Positions 9,602-19,377 of a DNA stretch of 64,000 nt are shown in pieces. The position numbers and the translations under genes were made by a program. A model generated the notes under the pieces. It was not told the DNA's origin. It worked only from the letters and a program-made list of their open reading frames with translations, and did no database searches. The number at the start of each line of letters is the position of its first letter. Within the stretch, counting starts at the first letter, position 1. The stretch comes from Platycnemis pennipes (lineage: Eukaryota; Arthropoda; Insecta; Odonata; Platycnemididae): assembly GCA_933228895.1 (NCBI GenBank), contig OW121846.1, forward strand, positions 81,108,064 to 81,172,063, read 5' to 3'.

Positions 9602-12600
9602 CTATATTTTATTAAAAAGGTCAGTTTCCTTTAGCAGGGTTATGACACGGTTAAGATGATCAGGGTCATTGCCTAGAACATGCTCTAGGCTCCCCCTGAT
9701 CCCTAACCGGAGGCGTGTATTCCGAAATAAGTTACAATCCGTCAGGATGTGTCGCACACTGAGTGGCATGTTGCACTCATTGCAGAGAGGCGGTTCCTTC
9801 TCTTCGGTGAAGAGATACGAGTGAGTCAGACGGCAATGACCGATTCGTAGTCGTGCAATGACGACTTCCTCTCTGCGATTACTCCTGACGGACGTTGGCC
9901 ATTCTGCCGTTACCGGTTTTAAACTGCGTAATTTGTTATTTGGGAGATCGCTCCATTGCTCCTGCCACTGTTGGAAAACTGAACCCTTAAGATGGGACCG
10001 AAGGTCTTCGAAAGGTACCAGAGTTGATGTGCAATTTTCTTCTTTTAGGGCAGCCTTCGCGGTTGCATCGACACGCTCATTCCCGACAATTCCCATGTGG
10101 CTGGGGAGCCAAAGAAAGATGATGGTGACTCCCTTCTTTTGAAGGGAGAGTAGCGACTCATGGATCTGCTGGCATAATGGGTTCGTAGAAGTACAGTCGG
10201 AAATAGAGTTTAGGGCACTTAGAGAGTCAGAGCAAATTGCGAAGGATCCTCCACTACTGTCTATTCTACACAGAGCAATCTTTATAGCGAACAGCTCCGC
10301 CGTGAATACACTGCACAGTGGACTGAGTTTGGCCTTTATGGTACCATGATAAGAAGAAACTACAGCACAGGCACAGGCGGTAGCAGACTTCGACCCGTCT
10401 GTGAATACAGTGACAAAATTGGGGTGGTTGCCCAGGAACACAGAGAAGGCACGCTGGCACTCAGTAGCAGTGGTGGAAGCCTTTGGACGATCACTTAGGA
10501 GCATCTTTATTATAGGAGTAGGAGTTAGCCATGGTGGGTGGTTAGATGACCCGACAGGGTATAAATCCGGTAGACCAACTCCTCGTTCTCGAATAAAATA
10601 GTTAAAACGAACATTGGCAGGCCGTGTGGCCTTTGTCTTACGGTTAAAAACATCTAAAAATCGTGGTTTTGAAAACAAGTTAAAACATGGATGCGTCTTC
10701 ATTGCTAAAACCTTTGAGGCGTAGTTGCACATTAGCAGGTTCCTTCGGTAGCACAAAGGCGATTCTCCTGCATCAGAGTAGATGCTCAGGATAGGGCTGG
10801 TCCGAAACGCCCCCGTACACAGTCGTAAACCGGTATTGTGTATCACAGTCAGTGGTCGAAGGTACGACTCTCGACCGGAAGAGTACACAAAGGAACCATA
10901 GTCAAGTTTTGACCGTACTAAAGCACGATACAATAAAATTAGTGTGGAGCGATCAGCTCCCCATGTCGAGTGACTTAGGTACTTTAAAATGTTTAACGTT
11001 TTGTGACATTTCATTTTTAAACTTTCTACGTGAGCACGCCAATTGAGGCGGTAGTCAAATGTCAGGCCTAAAAAACGGATTGAGTCGACAAATGGAAGGT
11101 TTTTACCACCCAAGCGTAACGCTGGAGGGATGTTATGTCCCCTACACCGGCGGAAATGAACGCACTTGGTTTTCTCTGAGGAGAACTTAAAACCATTACA
11201 CTGGGCCCACTTGTGCAATTTGTTCAAAGTGAGTTGGATTAGTCTGGCTGCGGTAGCGGGTTGGGATGACCTACAAAAAATTGCAAAGTCATCCACAAAC
11301 AGTGATGCTATTACTGGTGTGCCTACACAGTTAGCAATATCGTTAATCGCTACAGCGAAAAGCGATACACTAAGGACAGAACCCTGAGGAACTCCATTTT
11401 CTTGGCTGTAAAATTGCGATTTATGCTGGCCTATTCTGACTTTAAAAACTCGGTTGGATAAAAAGTTTCGAATAAAAATGGGTAGATTACCCCTAAAACC
11501 CCATTCATGCAGAGTGTTTAGAATTTTGTGCCGCCAAGTTCGGTCATAAGCCTTTTCAATATCGAAAAATACGCCAATCACGTGTTGACGTAGAAGGAAG
11601 GCTTCCTGGATAAAATTGTCTATCCTTACTAGGTGATCAGTGGTGGAACGGCCCCTACGAAATCCACACTGAACACCAGAAAGAAGGTTGCGACGCTCTA
11701 GCCACCATATGAGCCGCCGATTCACCATTCTTTCCATAATCTTGCAAAGGCAGCTAGTAAGAGATATCGGCCTGTAGTTGTTCGGGTCAGCTCGGTCTTT
11801 ACCCTGTTTTAATATAGGGACTACAACAGACTCCCGCCAGGACGATGGAAAGGAACCTTCAACCCATAGCTGATTGAAGGTGTGGAGGACCTCCAACAAT
11901 GCCGATTCCGGAATATTCCGGAGAAAGGCATTGTGGACTTCGTCGGGACCTGGAGAAGTCATGTGGGAGTCCGCAATGGCGGACTCTAGTTCCCACAGGG
12001 AAAACGGAAGGTTATAATCTGCCAGGGGTCGTCGCTCCTTAAAGTCGATAGAAAATGCCTCCTTTTCCTTCTTAATTTTTAAAAAAGTATCATTGTAGCT
12101 TTTATTAGAGCTGATTTTGGCTAGTTCCTGTCCGAATATATCTCCAATAGAAGATGGCGATGTAACTGTATTGCCTCCAACACGTAGAAAGGAGACGCCG
12201 AGCTGTTGTTGGTTGCCAGATATACTTCTTACTTTACGCCAAACCTGTGCAACCGGCGTCCTACTGTTGACGCCAGAGACAAATTCCATCCAGGAAGCCC
12301 TCTTCGCCTCCTTCACCACCTGACGTGCCTTCGCTCTTAATCGTCGGAAGGCGGAAAGGTTCATGTTCGTGGGAAATTTTTTAAAAATTCGTAACGCCTT
12401 CTTACGTTGACGAATGGCTTCTGCGCATTCATTGTTCCACCAAGGTACGGAAGGCCTCGAAGGGACGCGACGACGCCGTGGTACGCTTGCATCTGCGGCT
12501 TCAATGATTTGGCTGGTCAAAGCGTTAATGTTTGTAACACTATCTAGCGTTTTGTCGTGTTTAAAATTAAAAATACGGTTAAAATGAGACCAATCGGCTT

Positions 12601-13303
12601 TCCGGACAATCCAGTTGCCCGGCGGAATAAAAAATGGATTAAAACGTCCTTCCTTCTTTATAAAAAGAGGAAAGTGATCGCTGCCACTTAAGTCCTCATG
12701 TACCAACAAGTTAATTTTGTTCATTAAACTGCTAGATGCTATGCAGAGATCAATACATGAGAACTGACCGTTAAAAGAGTTGAAACGGGTTTTCTCTCCG
12801 TTGTTTACTAAAAACAGGTTTAAATCCATAATAAAATTCGCTATGACACGGCCTCTGCGGTCGCACTGCACTTGAGAACTTCCCCACATTGTGTCGTGAG
12901 CGTTGAAGTCCCCAAGTAGAACGAATGGTCGTGGTAACTGACGGACAAGGGCTTCCAAGTTAAATCGTGTGACCGGTGCAGCCTCAGGAAGATAAACGTT
13001 ACATATCGTTATCGGTTCTGGGGCGTGCACCGTCACCGCTATAGCCTGAAATGGTGTGTGTAGATGTATTCGGGAAGTGTAAAGGGCTTCCCGAATATAG
13101 ATAGCCACTCCACCTTGGGCTCGTTGGCCGCTGGTGTCGTCAAATCTAAAAATTTTAAAATTCTTTAAAATACCCTTGTCCGTCATTTTAAAATGAGTCT
13201 CTTGGAGACAAACACAAGAGGGGTTAAAATCACGTATTAAAACGGTTAGCTCCTCTCTATGGCGATAAAATCCGTTACAGTTCCACTGTAATATAAAAGC
13301 CAT
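9602..13303 (-). CDS. LINE D ORF2: endonuclease, reverse transcriptase, RNase H
   Basis: An intact 1,233-residue polyprotein for target-primed reverse transcription. APE endonuclease: QWNCNG at 6-11, LQETH at 33-37, GDFNAHD at 131-137 and SDHFP at 208-212. RT: RPISLTSCLCKIMERMVNRR, GFRRGRST, FFDIEKAYDR near 580, GVPQGSVLS near 638 and FVDD at 669-672. RNase H: VFTDGSKS (Asp near 969), SVFTAELFAIK, ICSDSLSALNS and SHMGIVGNERVD. A C-terminal CNEC-x8-H-x4-C knuckle precedes the end LFNKI. Endonuclease + RT + RNase H in one ORF is the layout of the I group of LINEs. The start follows the Gag stop by 80 nt. No stop or frameshift is seen. Confidence 0.96.
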   Translation of the reverse strand: MAFILQWNCNGFYRHREELTVLIRDFNPSCVCLQETHFKMTDKGILKNFKIFRFDDTSGQRAQGGVAIYIREALYTSRIHLHTPFQAIAVTVHAPEPITICNVYLPEAAPVTRFNLEALVRQLPRPFVLLGDFNAHDTMWGSSQVQCDRRGRVIANFIMDLNLFLVNNGEKTRFNSFNGQFSCIDLCIASSSLMNKINLLVHEDLSGSDHFPLFIKKEGRFNPFFIPPGNWIVRKADWSHFNRIFNFKHDKTLDSVTNINALTSQIIEAADASVPRRRRVPSRPSVPWWNNECAEAIRQRKKALRIFKKFPTNMNLSAFRRLRAKARQVVKEAKRASWMEFVSGVNSRTPVAQVWRKVRSISGNQQQLGVSFLRVGGNTVTSPSSIGDIFGQELAKISSNKSYNDTFLKIKKEKEAFSIDFKERRPLADYNLPFSLWELESAIADSHMTSPGPDEVHNAFLRNIPESALLEVLHTFNQLWVEGSFPSSWRESVVVPILKQGKDRADPNNYRPISLTSCLCKIMERMVNRRLIWWLERRNLLSGVQCGFRRGRSTTDHLVRIDNFIQEAFLLRQHVIGVFFDIEKAYDRTWRHKILNTLHEWGFRGNLPIFIRNFLSNRVFKVRIGQHKSQFYSQENGVPQGSVLSVSLFAVAINDIANCVGTPVIASLFVDDFAIFCRSSQPATAARLIQLTLNKLHKWAQCNGFKFSSEKTKCVHFRRCRGHNIPPALRLGGKNLPFVDSIRFLGLTFDYRLNWRAHVESLKMKCHKTLNILKYLSHSTWGADRSTLILLYRALVRSKLDYGSFVYSSGRESYLRPLTVIHNTGLRLCTGAFRTSPILSIYSDAGESPLCYRRNLLMCNYASKVLAMKTHPCFNLFSKPRFLDVFNRKTKATRPANVRFNYFIRERGVGLPDLYPVGSSNHPPWLTPTPIIKMLLSDRPKASTTATECQRAFSVFLGNHPNFVTVFTDGSKSATACACAVVSSYHGTIKAKLSPLCSVFTAELFAIKIALCRIDSSGGSFAICSDSLSALNSISDCTSTNPLCQQIHESLLSLQKKGVTIIFLWLPSHMGIVGNERVDATAKAALKEENCTSTLVPFEDLRSHLKGSVFQQWQEQWSDLPNNKLRSLKPVTAEWPTSVRSNRREEVVIARLRIGHCRLTHSYLFTEEKEPPLCNECNMPLSVRHILTDCNLFRNTRLRLGIRGSLEHVLGNDPDHLNRVITLLKETDLFNKI

Positions 13304-13383
13304 TAAAATTTAAAAAATAAATAGAATAAATAAATATATAAATAAATTTAAAAGGCAAGAGCCAGACACTGAGCACTAAGGGG

Positions 13384-14541
13384 TCAGCGTCTAAGGCGAT
13401 TCTTCTTGCCTTTTTGCCTTGCTAATAGGACTTCCGTCTCTGAGAGACTTTCGTCCTCCTCCATGAGTTCCAGCTCAGTTTGTTTTGAGCTGGAAGGGCC
13501 AAGGGTTGGCGTTTCCTTTCGCGTGTTGGGTGTATCCCGGGTTTCGGTTTTTGGTGGGATCTTCTTCGGGGAACCCACACAGGCGGTATTTGTCTTTTTC
13601 GCTGGTTTGGGAGCCTTAGCCAGCTTGGCGGTTTCTTTCTGCGTGTCTTTCGCATTGGCAGTATCGGTCTGCGTACCTATGGTGCATTTTGAAAGAGGTG
13701 GGGTAGCAACGGCGGCAAAGGACCTGGAAAAAGTGGGGGCGATCATCGCCCTATACTTCTTCCTGGCCTCGAAATAAGTTAACTTCTCCAGCGTTTTTAT
13801 TTCCATTACTTTCCGTTCTTCGAGGAGTTTTGGACATGAACGGGAGTATACTGGGTGATCGCCCTCGCAGTTCACGCAGTGTAGCTGTTTAGAGCACTCC
13901 GCACCCTCATGCTCCTCCAGGCCACAGCGCGGGCAGATGGCCTTGCCCTCACATCGCGTTGCGATGTGGCCGAAGCGCTGGCACTGGAAGCAGCGCATGG
14001 GCGCCGGTATGAATGGTCGCACGGGAACCGATTCATACCCGACGAACACTTTGTCGGGGAGCCTATCGAGCGAGAAGGTTAGTACCACGGAGGTAGTGTT
14101 CTGTACTGTACCATTCCGCTTTGTGGTTAGTCGACGAGCATCTGTAACTCCTTGAGAGGCCATTTCTCTTATGATCTCGTCGACTTCCACATATAGTAAG
14201 TCATAATGACTGATAACTCCCCGACTGGTGTTTAGGGTGCGGTGCACTTCCACCTTGATGGGAATATCGTGGAGAAGTGTCATGCCCAGAAGCTTTTCGC
14301 TCTGCACCTGGCTGCTTGTTTCGATTAATAGTGAGCCGTCCCTCAGCTTTTTAGCGGACTTAAGCTCCCCAGGTACGTAGGCAGACAACACTTTCCTTAT
14401 AAGGAAGGGAGACACCTTTTGGAGTGACTCACCTTCTTTTAAACACTTCATTACCAAAAATCTCTTGCTAGCATTTATGACACAATCTCCCCCGCCGGGA
14501 TCCGGACGGGATCTCTTTATTGGTGGAATGTTGTTTTCCAT
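13384..14541 (-). CDS. LINE D ORF1 (Gag, CCHC knuckles)
   Basis: A 385-residue Gag that would bind element RNA. The start MENNIPPIKRSRPD was chosen because every copy has the MExxxxPPxKRxRxD N-terminus; the open frame runs 55 codons further upstream into the 5' UTR but without conservation of function. The knuckles are CFQCQRFGHIATRC (184-197), CPRCGLEEHEGAEC and CVNCEGDHPVYSRSC. The basic motif YFEARKKYRAMIAPTFSRSF follows, then a Lys/Thr/Pro-rich region, an acidic patch (LMEEDESLSETEVLL) and a basic end (KGKKNRLRR). It is complete. Confidence 0.94.
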   Translation of the reverse strand: MENNIPPIKRSRPDPGGGDCVINASKRFLVMKCLKEGESLQKVSPFLIRKVLSAYVPGELKSAKKLRDGSLLIETSSQVQSEKLLGMTLLHDIPIKVEVHRTLNTSRGVISHYDLLYVEVDEIIREMASQGVTDARRLTTKRNGTVQNTTSVVLTFSLDRLPDKVFVGYESVPVRPFIPAPMRCFQCQRFGHIATRCEGKAICPRCGLEEHEGAECSKQLHCVNCEGDHPVYSRSCPKLLEERKVMEIKTLEKLTYFEARKKYRAMIAPTFSRSFAAVATPPLSKCTIGTQTDTANAKDTQKETAKLAKAPKPAKKTNTACVGSPKKIPPKTETRDTPNTRKETPTLGPSSSKQTELELMEEDESLSETEVLLARQKGKKNRLRR

Positions 14542-15139
14542 GCCAATTCTGTATTTCATCCCCCGGGCTCCCCACCCACCATGGAGCCACACATCCGGGA
14601 CGCCGCACCGCAAGCCGGTGCGGTCGCCAGGGCTACCCGAGGGGATATAGCACCCTAGAGGTGGTTGTCTGTTTCGGGTTGGGTCTTCGACGCACGGGCC
14701 CACCAAACCCGTGCGTCTCCGACCGCCCTACGCAGACCCCCACCTCCCTGGCACTCGCCACCGTTAAGCTTACGCCACGGAAGCCGATTGACCGGGAGTG
14801 GCTAGCTCCCGGCCGCCCGTTTACACAGAATCCGGGGCCAAAGAGGGGTATTGGCCCGTAGTCCATACCGGGCATCCGACACCCGGCTGGGAACCACGCA
14901 CCGCACCCTCCAGGATCCCCTTCTCCTCCTTACGGGTCTCCGCACACGGCAAACATACGGGTGGATCGTTAACCAGATGGTATGGTCACTCACAGGTAGC
15001 AGACCCACTCACTACCCGGACGATACCCTATCTGAACTGGGGGTTTGTTATCGGGGTTTTCTCCCCGCCCTTTTAGTCGCCTCTTACGACAAGCAGGGAT
15101 ACTGCGGGAGTATTCTCAATCCCCCTACCCGCAGGGGGG
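14542..15139 (-). other. 5' UTR of LINE D with terminal hairpin
   Basis: A GC-rich 598-nt leader, conserved among copies B, D, G and I. At the element's 5' end (15102-15134) a 7-bp stem CTGCGGG/CCCGCAG encloses a 19-nt loop. It is followed by a second stem GTCG/CGAC in the block TGTCGTAAGAGGCGAC. An internal promoter is expected here from LINE biology, but no core motif was identified. Confidence 0.8.
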
Positions 15140-15184
15140 GCTCTGAACGGGGCTGGTTCGAAAGGCCCCTGTTGCAAGTCTCAG
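15140..15184 (-). pseudogene. LINE C, short 5' remnant to the right of D
   Basis: Contains the right copy of the D target duplication (15140-15151) and the codons LRLATGAFRTSP of the RT C-terminal region, which join in frame with SIYIDAGEPPL at 9431. This is the truncated 5' end of copy C, directly bordered by its target duplication at 15185. Confidence 0.88.
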
Positions 15185-15263
15185 TAAGATCTCGAATTAA
15201 AACGGCCAGCTCCTCCTTATGCCTATAAAAACCATTGCAGTTCCACGGCAGGATAAAAGCCAT
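15185..15263 (-). pseudogene. LINE B ORF2, first codons
   Basis: The start of ORF2 of copy B: MAFILPWNCNGFYRHKEELA. It is cut at the C target duplication (15185-15195) and continues at 8063. The conserved Gln of ILQWNCN is Pro here. The ATG at 15261-15263 lies 48 nt after the Gag stop codon. Confidence 0.85.
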
Positions 15264-15311
15264 AAAGGTATAAAGGTTAAAACTAACGTCGAGCACTATC
15301 CGGTGGGAGAA

Positions 15312-16484
15312 TCACCGCTTAATACGGCGGTGCTTCTTCGCCTTCTGCTTCGCCAGGAGGACTTCTGTCTCCGAGAGACTCTCGTCCTCTTCCATCGATT
15401 CCGGTCGGTTCAGTCCGACCGGACCGGAGGGACCGGGGGAAGGCGTCTTCTCACGCCTCATATTAGTAGTCCCAGTGGTAGTCGTAGGTGGGTTCATTTT
15501 ACCAGGACTCGCATTTTTATTTTCTGTTTTTTGTGCCGGTTTAGAGGCCTTAGCCGGCGTGGCCGATTTCTCTTTTCGTTCTGCTGTGGTTGTTTGCGTA
15601 CTTTCCGTCTGTGTTGCGATAGTGGCCTTGGTTACTTGTTTTGTAGCAACTGCAGCGAAGGATTTGGAGAAGGTAGGGGCCTCCATTGCCCTATACTTCT
15701 TTCTCGCCTCGAAATAGGTGATCTTTTCTAAAGTTTTTATTTCCATGATTTTACGCTCTTCCTTTACTTTTGGGCATTGACGAGAATAGACTGGGTGTGT
15801 ACCCTCGCAATTAACGCAGTGTGGGCTATTTTTGCATTCCGCACCCTCGTGGTTTTCCAGGCCGCAGCGTGGGCAGGTGGCCTTGCCTTCACATCGAGTA
15901 GCAATGTGGCCGAACTTTTGGCACTGGAAGCAGCGCATAGGAGCCGGTACGAATGGCCGCACGGGGACCGATTCGTACCCCACGAACACCTTATCGGGGA
16001 GCCTATCACTGGCAAAAGTCAGTACGACGGATGTAGTGTTCACTACCTCCCCATTACGTCTTGTGGTAAGCCGACGAACGTCTGTGACGCCTTGAGACGA
16101 CATCTCAGATTTTATTTCTTCGGCCTCCACGTATAAGAAGTCGTAATGACTTATGACTCCCCGACTGGTGTTCAGGGTGCGGTGCACCTCTACCGAGACG
16201 GGAATGTCGTGGAGTGCCTTCATGCCAAGTAGTTTTTCAGCCTGATTTGGGTTGCTTGTTTCGATTAACAAGGAACCATCGCGCAGTTTCTTGGCGGACT
16301 TTAATTCGCCGGGTATTTTGGCAGACAAAACTCTCTTAATTAGGAAGGGAGACACCTTCTTGAGGGTCTCGCCTTCCCTTGTACACCTAATAATCAAAAA
16401 GCGCCGAGAGGCGCAGAAACCGTTAACTCCTCCACCCATGTCTGGGCGGGATCTTTTAATTGGTGGTAGGTTGATATCCTCCAT
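15312..16484 (-). CDS. LINE B ORF1 (Gag, CCHC knuckles)
   Basis: A 390-residue Gag starting MEDINLPPIKRSRPDMGGG. The ATG at 16482-16484 is the family start; the frame is open 22 codons upstream. The knuckles are CFQCQKFGHIATRC, CPRCGLENHEGAEC and CVNCEGTHPVYSRQC. A Thr/Lys-rich linker, an SMEEDESLSETEVLLAK acidic motif and a basic KAKKHRRIKR end follow. It is uninterrupted although the ORF2 of the same element is broken. It is closer to the Gag of D than to those of A or G. Confidence 0.93.
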   Translation of the reverse strand: MEDINLPPIKRSRPDMGGGVNGFCASRRFLIIRCTREGETLKKVSPFLIKRVLSAKIPGELKSAKKLRDGSLLIETSNPNQAEKLLGMKALHDIPVSVEVHRTLNTSRGVISHYDFLYVEAEEIKSEMSSQGVTDVRRLTTRRNGEVVNTTSVVLTFASDRLPDKVFVGYESVPVRPFVPAPMRCFQCQKFGHIATRCEGKATCPRCGLENHEGAECKNSPHCVNCEGTHPVYSRQCPKVKEERKIMEIKTLEKITYFEARKKYRAMEAPTFSKSFAAVATKQVTKATIATQTESTQTTTAERKEKSATPAKASKPAQKTENKNASPGKMNPPTTTTGTTNMRREKTPSPGPSGPVGLNRPESMEEDESLSETEVLLAKQKAKKHRRIKR

Positions 16485-17071
16485 GCCAAATAAAACTTCA
16501 TCCCCCGAGCTCCCCACCCACCATGGAGCCACACATTTGGGACGCCGCACCGCAAACCGGTGCGGTCGCCAGGGCTACCCGAGGGATATAGCACCCTAGA
16601 GGTAGTTGCCTGTTTCGGGTTGGATCTTCGATGCACGGGCCCACCAAACCCGTACATCTCCGACCGCCCTACGCAGACCCCCACCTCCCTGGCACTCGCC
16701 ACCGAACGTATCGGAAGCCGATTGACCGGGAGTGGCTAGCTCCCGGCCGCCCGTTTACAGCGAATCCGGGGCCAAAGAGGGGTATTGGCCCCCAGTCCAT
16801 ACCGGGCATCCGACACCCGGCTGGGAACCACGGACCTCACCCTCCAGGATCCCCTTCTCCTCTTTACGGGTCTCCGCACACGGCAAACATGCGGGTGGAT
16901 CGCAGGCCAGGTGGTATGGCCGCACACAGACAGTTGACCCACAAGACTGTCCGGGCTCAACCCTTGTTGGCTCTGGGTTTGTTATCGGGGTTATCTCCCC
17001 GCCCTTTTAGTCGCCTCTTACGACAAGCAGAGATACTGCGGGAGTATTCTCAATCCCCCTACCCGCAGGGG
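16485..17071 (-). other. 5' UTR of LINE B with terminal hairpin
   Basis: A GC-rich leader closely matching that of D. The 5' hairpin CTGCGGG...CCCGCAG lies at 17036-17068. The next base block is the Tnp2 target duplication, so the element begins within a few G/C residues of this stem. Confidence 0.8.
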
Positions 17072-18356
17072 GGTCAAATACCCAATAAGAGAGACTGTTA
17101 AATCTAGGACAGAAAAACAAATGGAGAGACACATGAAGAAAGCAGTAGATTTGAAAAGTATTGTCAAGGGTGTCAAAGGGCCATCTCCTCTTCTTAACAT
17201 GCCAGAATTTAAAATTGTCAGGGGTTTTGTCCCAGATTATATGCATTGTTTATGTCTTGGTGTGGTCAGACAGCTAACCAATTTGTGGTTTGAAGATGTA
17301 GGCAAAGAGTTCTACATTGGAAACCCAGCATCGGTTACTGTTGTGAATAGTAAGTTGGCTCTGATAAAGCCTCCCAAATATGTGGCTCGATTGCCAAGAT
17401 CTCTCAATGAACGAAAATTTTGGAAGGCTAGTGAGTGGAAGTGCTGGCTTTTGTATTATAGCTTGCCATGCTTGAAAGGCATCTTGCCAAAAAAAATATT
17501 TGGACCATTGGACATTGTTGGCACAGGCAAGTTACCAGTTGCTGTCAAGGTCAATGCTGCCTCAGGATGTTGATGAAGCACATGAAAAAATGACTGAGTT
17601 TGTGTACATGGTACAATTTCTTTATGGTAAACCAAAGATGACTTTTAATGTTCACCAGTTATTGCACTTGGCACCTAGTGTGAGGGATTGGGGTCCATTG
17701 TGGGCCCATTCGGCATTCCCCTTTGAGCATGCTAATGGCAAGCTCCTAAAATTTGTAATTGAACCAGGGGTGTGTCATTCCAGATTGCGAAACGTTTTCT
17801 GCTGCAGCAATCAATCACTAAATTACAGAGAAATAATTTGAGCACTGAGGTATTAATTTTTAATAGGAGACTGTTAGGAATGTCATCATTGATGATGGTG
17901 ACTGGAAAGAGAGATGTTAAGTATTTAGGGAGTGGATGGAATGATGGAAATCTTCATCCAGAAACAGTCCTTATCCTTAGTGACATGGGTGTGAAAGTAA
18001 ATGACTTGAAGGAATACTCCAGGGTGATGGTTGGTTCGAGGGTTTACCACAGAATGAAATACAAGAGGCCTCGCAAGAGAAATGATAGAGTGGTAAAACT
18101 GTGCGATGGAAGAATTGGAGAAATAAAACACATATTCTCTCATGCAAATGCGAAACAATGTCTGATAATCATACAGTTATTTATAAGTGCTGAAATTGGA
18201 GATCCATTGACAAATTGGGGGTATTTAAAACCCTACTTATGGAATGGACCAATATTGGGTATTACTATTGATAAAATAGAATGCAAATGCATTTTAATCC
18301 AACAAGGTAAATATGTTTTTGTAGCAACTTTGCCCAATTTGTATGAGGTAGAATAA
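17072..18356 (+). pseudogene. Tnp2-like transposase, right fragment
   Basis: Continuation of the transposase split by LINE B. It reads VKYPIRETVKSRTEKQMERH, PSPLLNMPEFKIVRGFVPDY, MHCLCLGVVRQLTNLWF and WKCWLLYYSLPCLKGILP. After a frameshift near 17555 it reads MTFNVHQLLHLAPSVRDWGP, LWAHSAFPFEHANGKLLK, and after another near 17775 it continues to a stop at 18354-18356. The DYMHxxCLGVVR and MTxNVHxLLHL...FPFE...GKLLK blocks are typical of Tnp2/DUF4218-type CACTA transposases. Two frameshifts plus the LINE insertion make it a pseudogene. No DUF4806 exon was seen downstream of this copy. Confidence 0.85.
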
Positions 18357-18974
18357 TCCATTAAAATTCTTATTCAATGCCAAAATTTGTTATCATTTCA
18401 AAACCTCAAAATGACTGTATTTCTCCTGTGATCATGAGTGCAATAGCGTAATTCTGCTTCTTGTAAAGAAACCAGTAGAGTTTCGGTAAGCTACCGAATA
18501 GTGTGAAGTAGAAACCAATAGGGCTAGAGTAGAGTTCATTAGGGTATGGTAGAGTTCAGTTAATTTCGGTTGATTTGCTCTACTGAACCCGGTAGAAATT
18601 TTCAGCTGGGTCTATATAGATTAAATTGACAAAATATTGACAGTTGAAAATGTACTGTCAGAAGTCATAAATGGTCACTATTAGTTAAGTAACAAATGAT
18701 TTCTCACCACTCTGACAGGTTTATATAAAAAAATACGAAATTAGGATAATGGCGTCACAGTGATGCTACAGTGACGTCACCACGACGTTTACAATTAACG
18801 TCCAATATACCTTGTTTTTTTCTCCTATCGGCCAAGCTGATCACACATAACACTTTACCTATACAACTCAATGCATATGTTGAGTCGTGCGATGCAAATC
18901 GGAAAGCGATAAATGGGATTTTTAATTTGGCGCAATAATAACTCGTAGCTCAAATATTAACTGTCAATTAACGC
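18357..18974. other. AT-rich stretch without recognised genes
   Basis: No supported reading frame. It contains a loose cluster of GTAGAGTTC/GGTAGAG motifs at about 18475-18600. It may be the remaining flank of the Tnp2-type element; nothing more can be said. Confidence 0.6.
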
Positions 18975-18987
18975 CCAATGAAATGAT

Positions 18988-19364
18988 AGGTAGGTAGGTA
19001 GGTTTAAAACTTGTAGGGTGCGTCGACGGCTAAGTCATTTTGCACCACTACCCATTCTTAGTAGTAAAATTTATAAATGTAACAGTAATAATAATAAAAA
19101 TTGTCTATCATAGTTATGGCACTTATTAAAAAATTGAATACAGTGATTTATTATTAAAAAAAGGGTGAGAGTTATATTTTTCTGAATAGTCCCGTCTCTT
19201 TCAGAAATTTGATAACTCGGCTTATAACATTGAGGTCGTCTCCTATGACGGATTTTAGGTCTCCCCCTAAGTTAAGCCGCCTTCGCGCGTCACGGTATTT
19301 GTCACACTCCGTCAGGATATGCCGAACGCTGAGAGGATAGTTGCAGTCATCACACTGAGGTGGA
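18988..19364 (-). mobile_element. LINE copy F (severely 5'-truncated)
   Basis: A 377-bp 3' end of the same LINE family: a GGTAGGTAGGTAGG tail, the terminal hairpin at 19017-19046 (GGTGCGTCGACGG...TTTTGCACC), then ORF2 codons for the C-terminal knuckle region. It is bracketed by a perfect 13-bp target duplication CCAATGAAATGAT at 18975-18987 and 19365-19377. Confidence 0.93.
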
Positions 19365-19377
19365 CCAATGAAATGAT

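Larger units (their letters stand above)
9444..15139 (-). mobile_element. LINE copy D (full length, both ORFs intact)
   Basis: A complete 5,696-bp element and the youngest in a three-level nest (Tnp2-like gene, B, C, D). The 3' tail is TAGG repeated (CCTA on the element strand), followed by the terminal hairpin 9473-9503, ORF2 9602-13303, Gag 13384-14541 and the 5' UTR to 15139. Both ORFs are open with all catalytic motifs, so it is a candidate for recent or present mobility. Confidence 0.96.
8064..15184 (-). mobile_element. LINE copy C (5'-truncated, interrupted by D)
   Basis: A 5'-truncated LINE with a (CTA)n tail (GTAGTAGTAGTAG from 8064 on the plus strand). It was inserted into ORF2 of copy B with an 11-bp target duplication. 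Its own sequence is 8064-9443 plus 15140/15152-15184, about 1.4 kb in all, starting in the late RT region (LRLATGAFRTSPV). The two pieces are separated by LINE D and rejoin in frame across the D target duplication. Confidence 0.93.
4298..17071 (-). mobile_element. LINE copy B (full length, interrupted by C and D)
   Basis: An I-group-like non-LTR retrotransposon inserted in the Tnp2-like gene. Its 3' end (tail GGTAGGTAGG on the plus strand) is at 4298 and its 5' end (minus-strand start CCCCCTGCGGG) at 17071. Removing the C/D insertion 8064-15184 and one duplication leaves about 5.64 kb, the same size as the intact copies. The components are ORF2 3' part 4433-8063, ORF2 start 15185-15263, Gag 15312-16484 and 5' UTR 16485-17071. 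Gag is open; ORF2 has one internal stop and the C insertion. Confidence 0.95.

Noticed and set aside
15060..15139. HDV-like self-cleaving ribozyme at the LINE 5' end
   Set aside because: HDV-like ribozymes occur at the 5' ends of several LINE groups, and a 7-bp first stem is present. However, the 19-nt loop is too short to hold the P2 strand and P3 hairpin, and no matching double-pseudoknot partners were found by eye. A structure search with a covariance model would decide.
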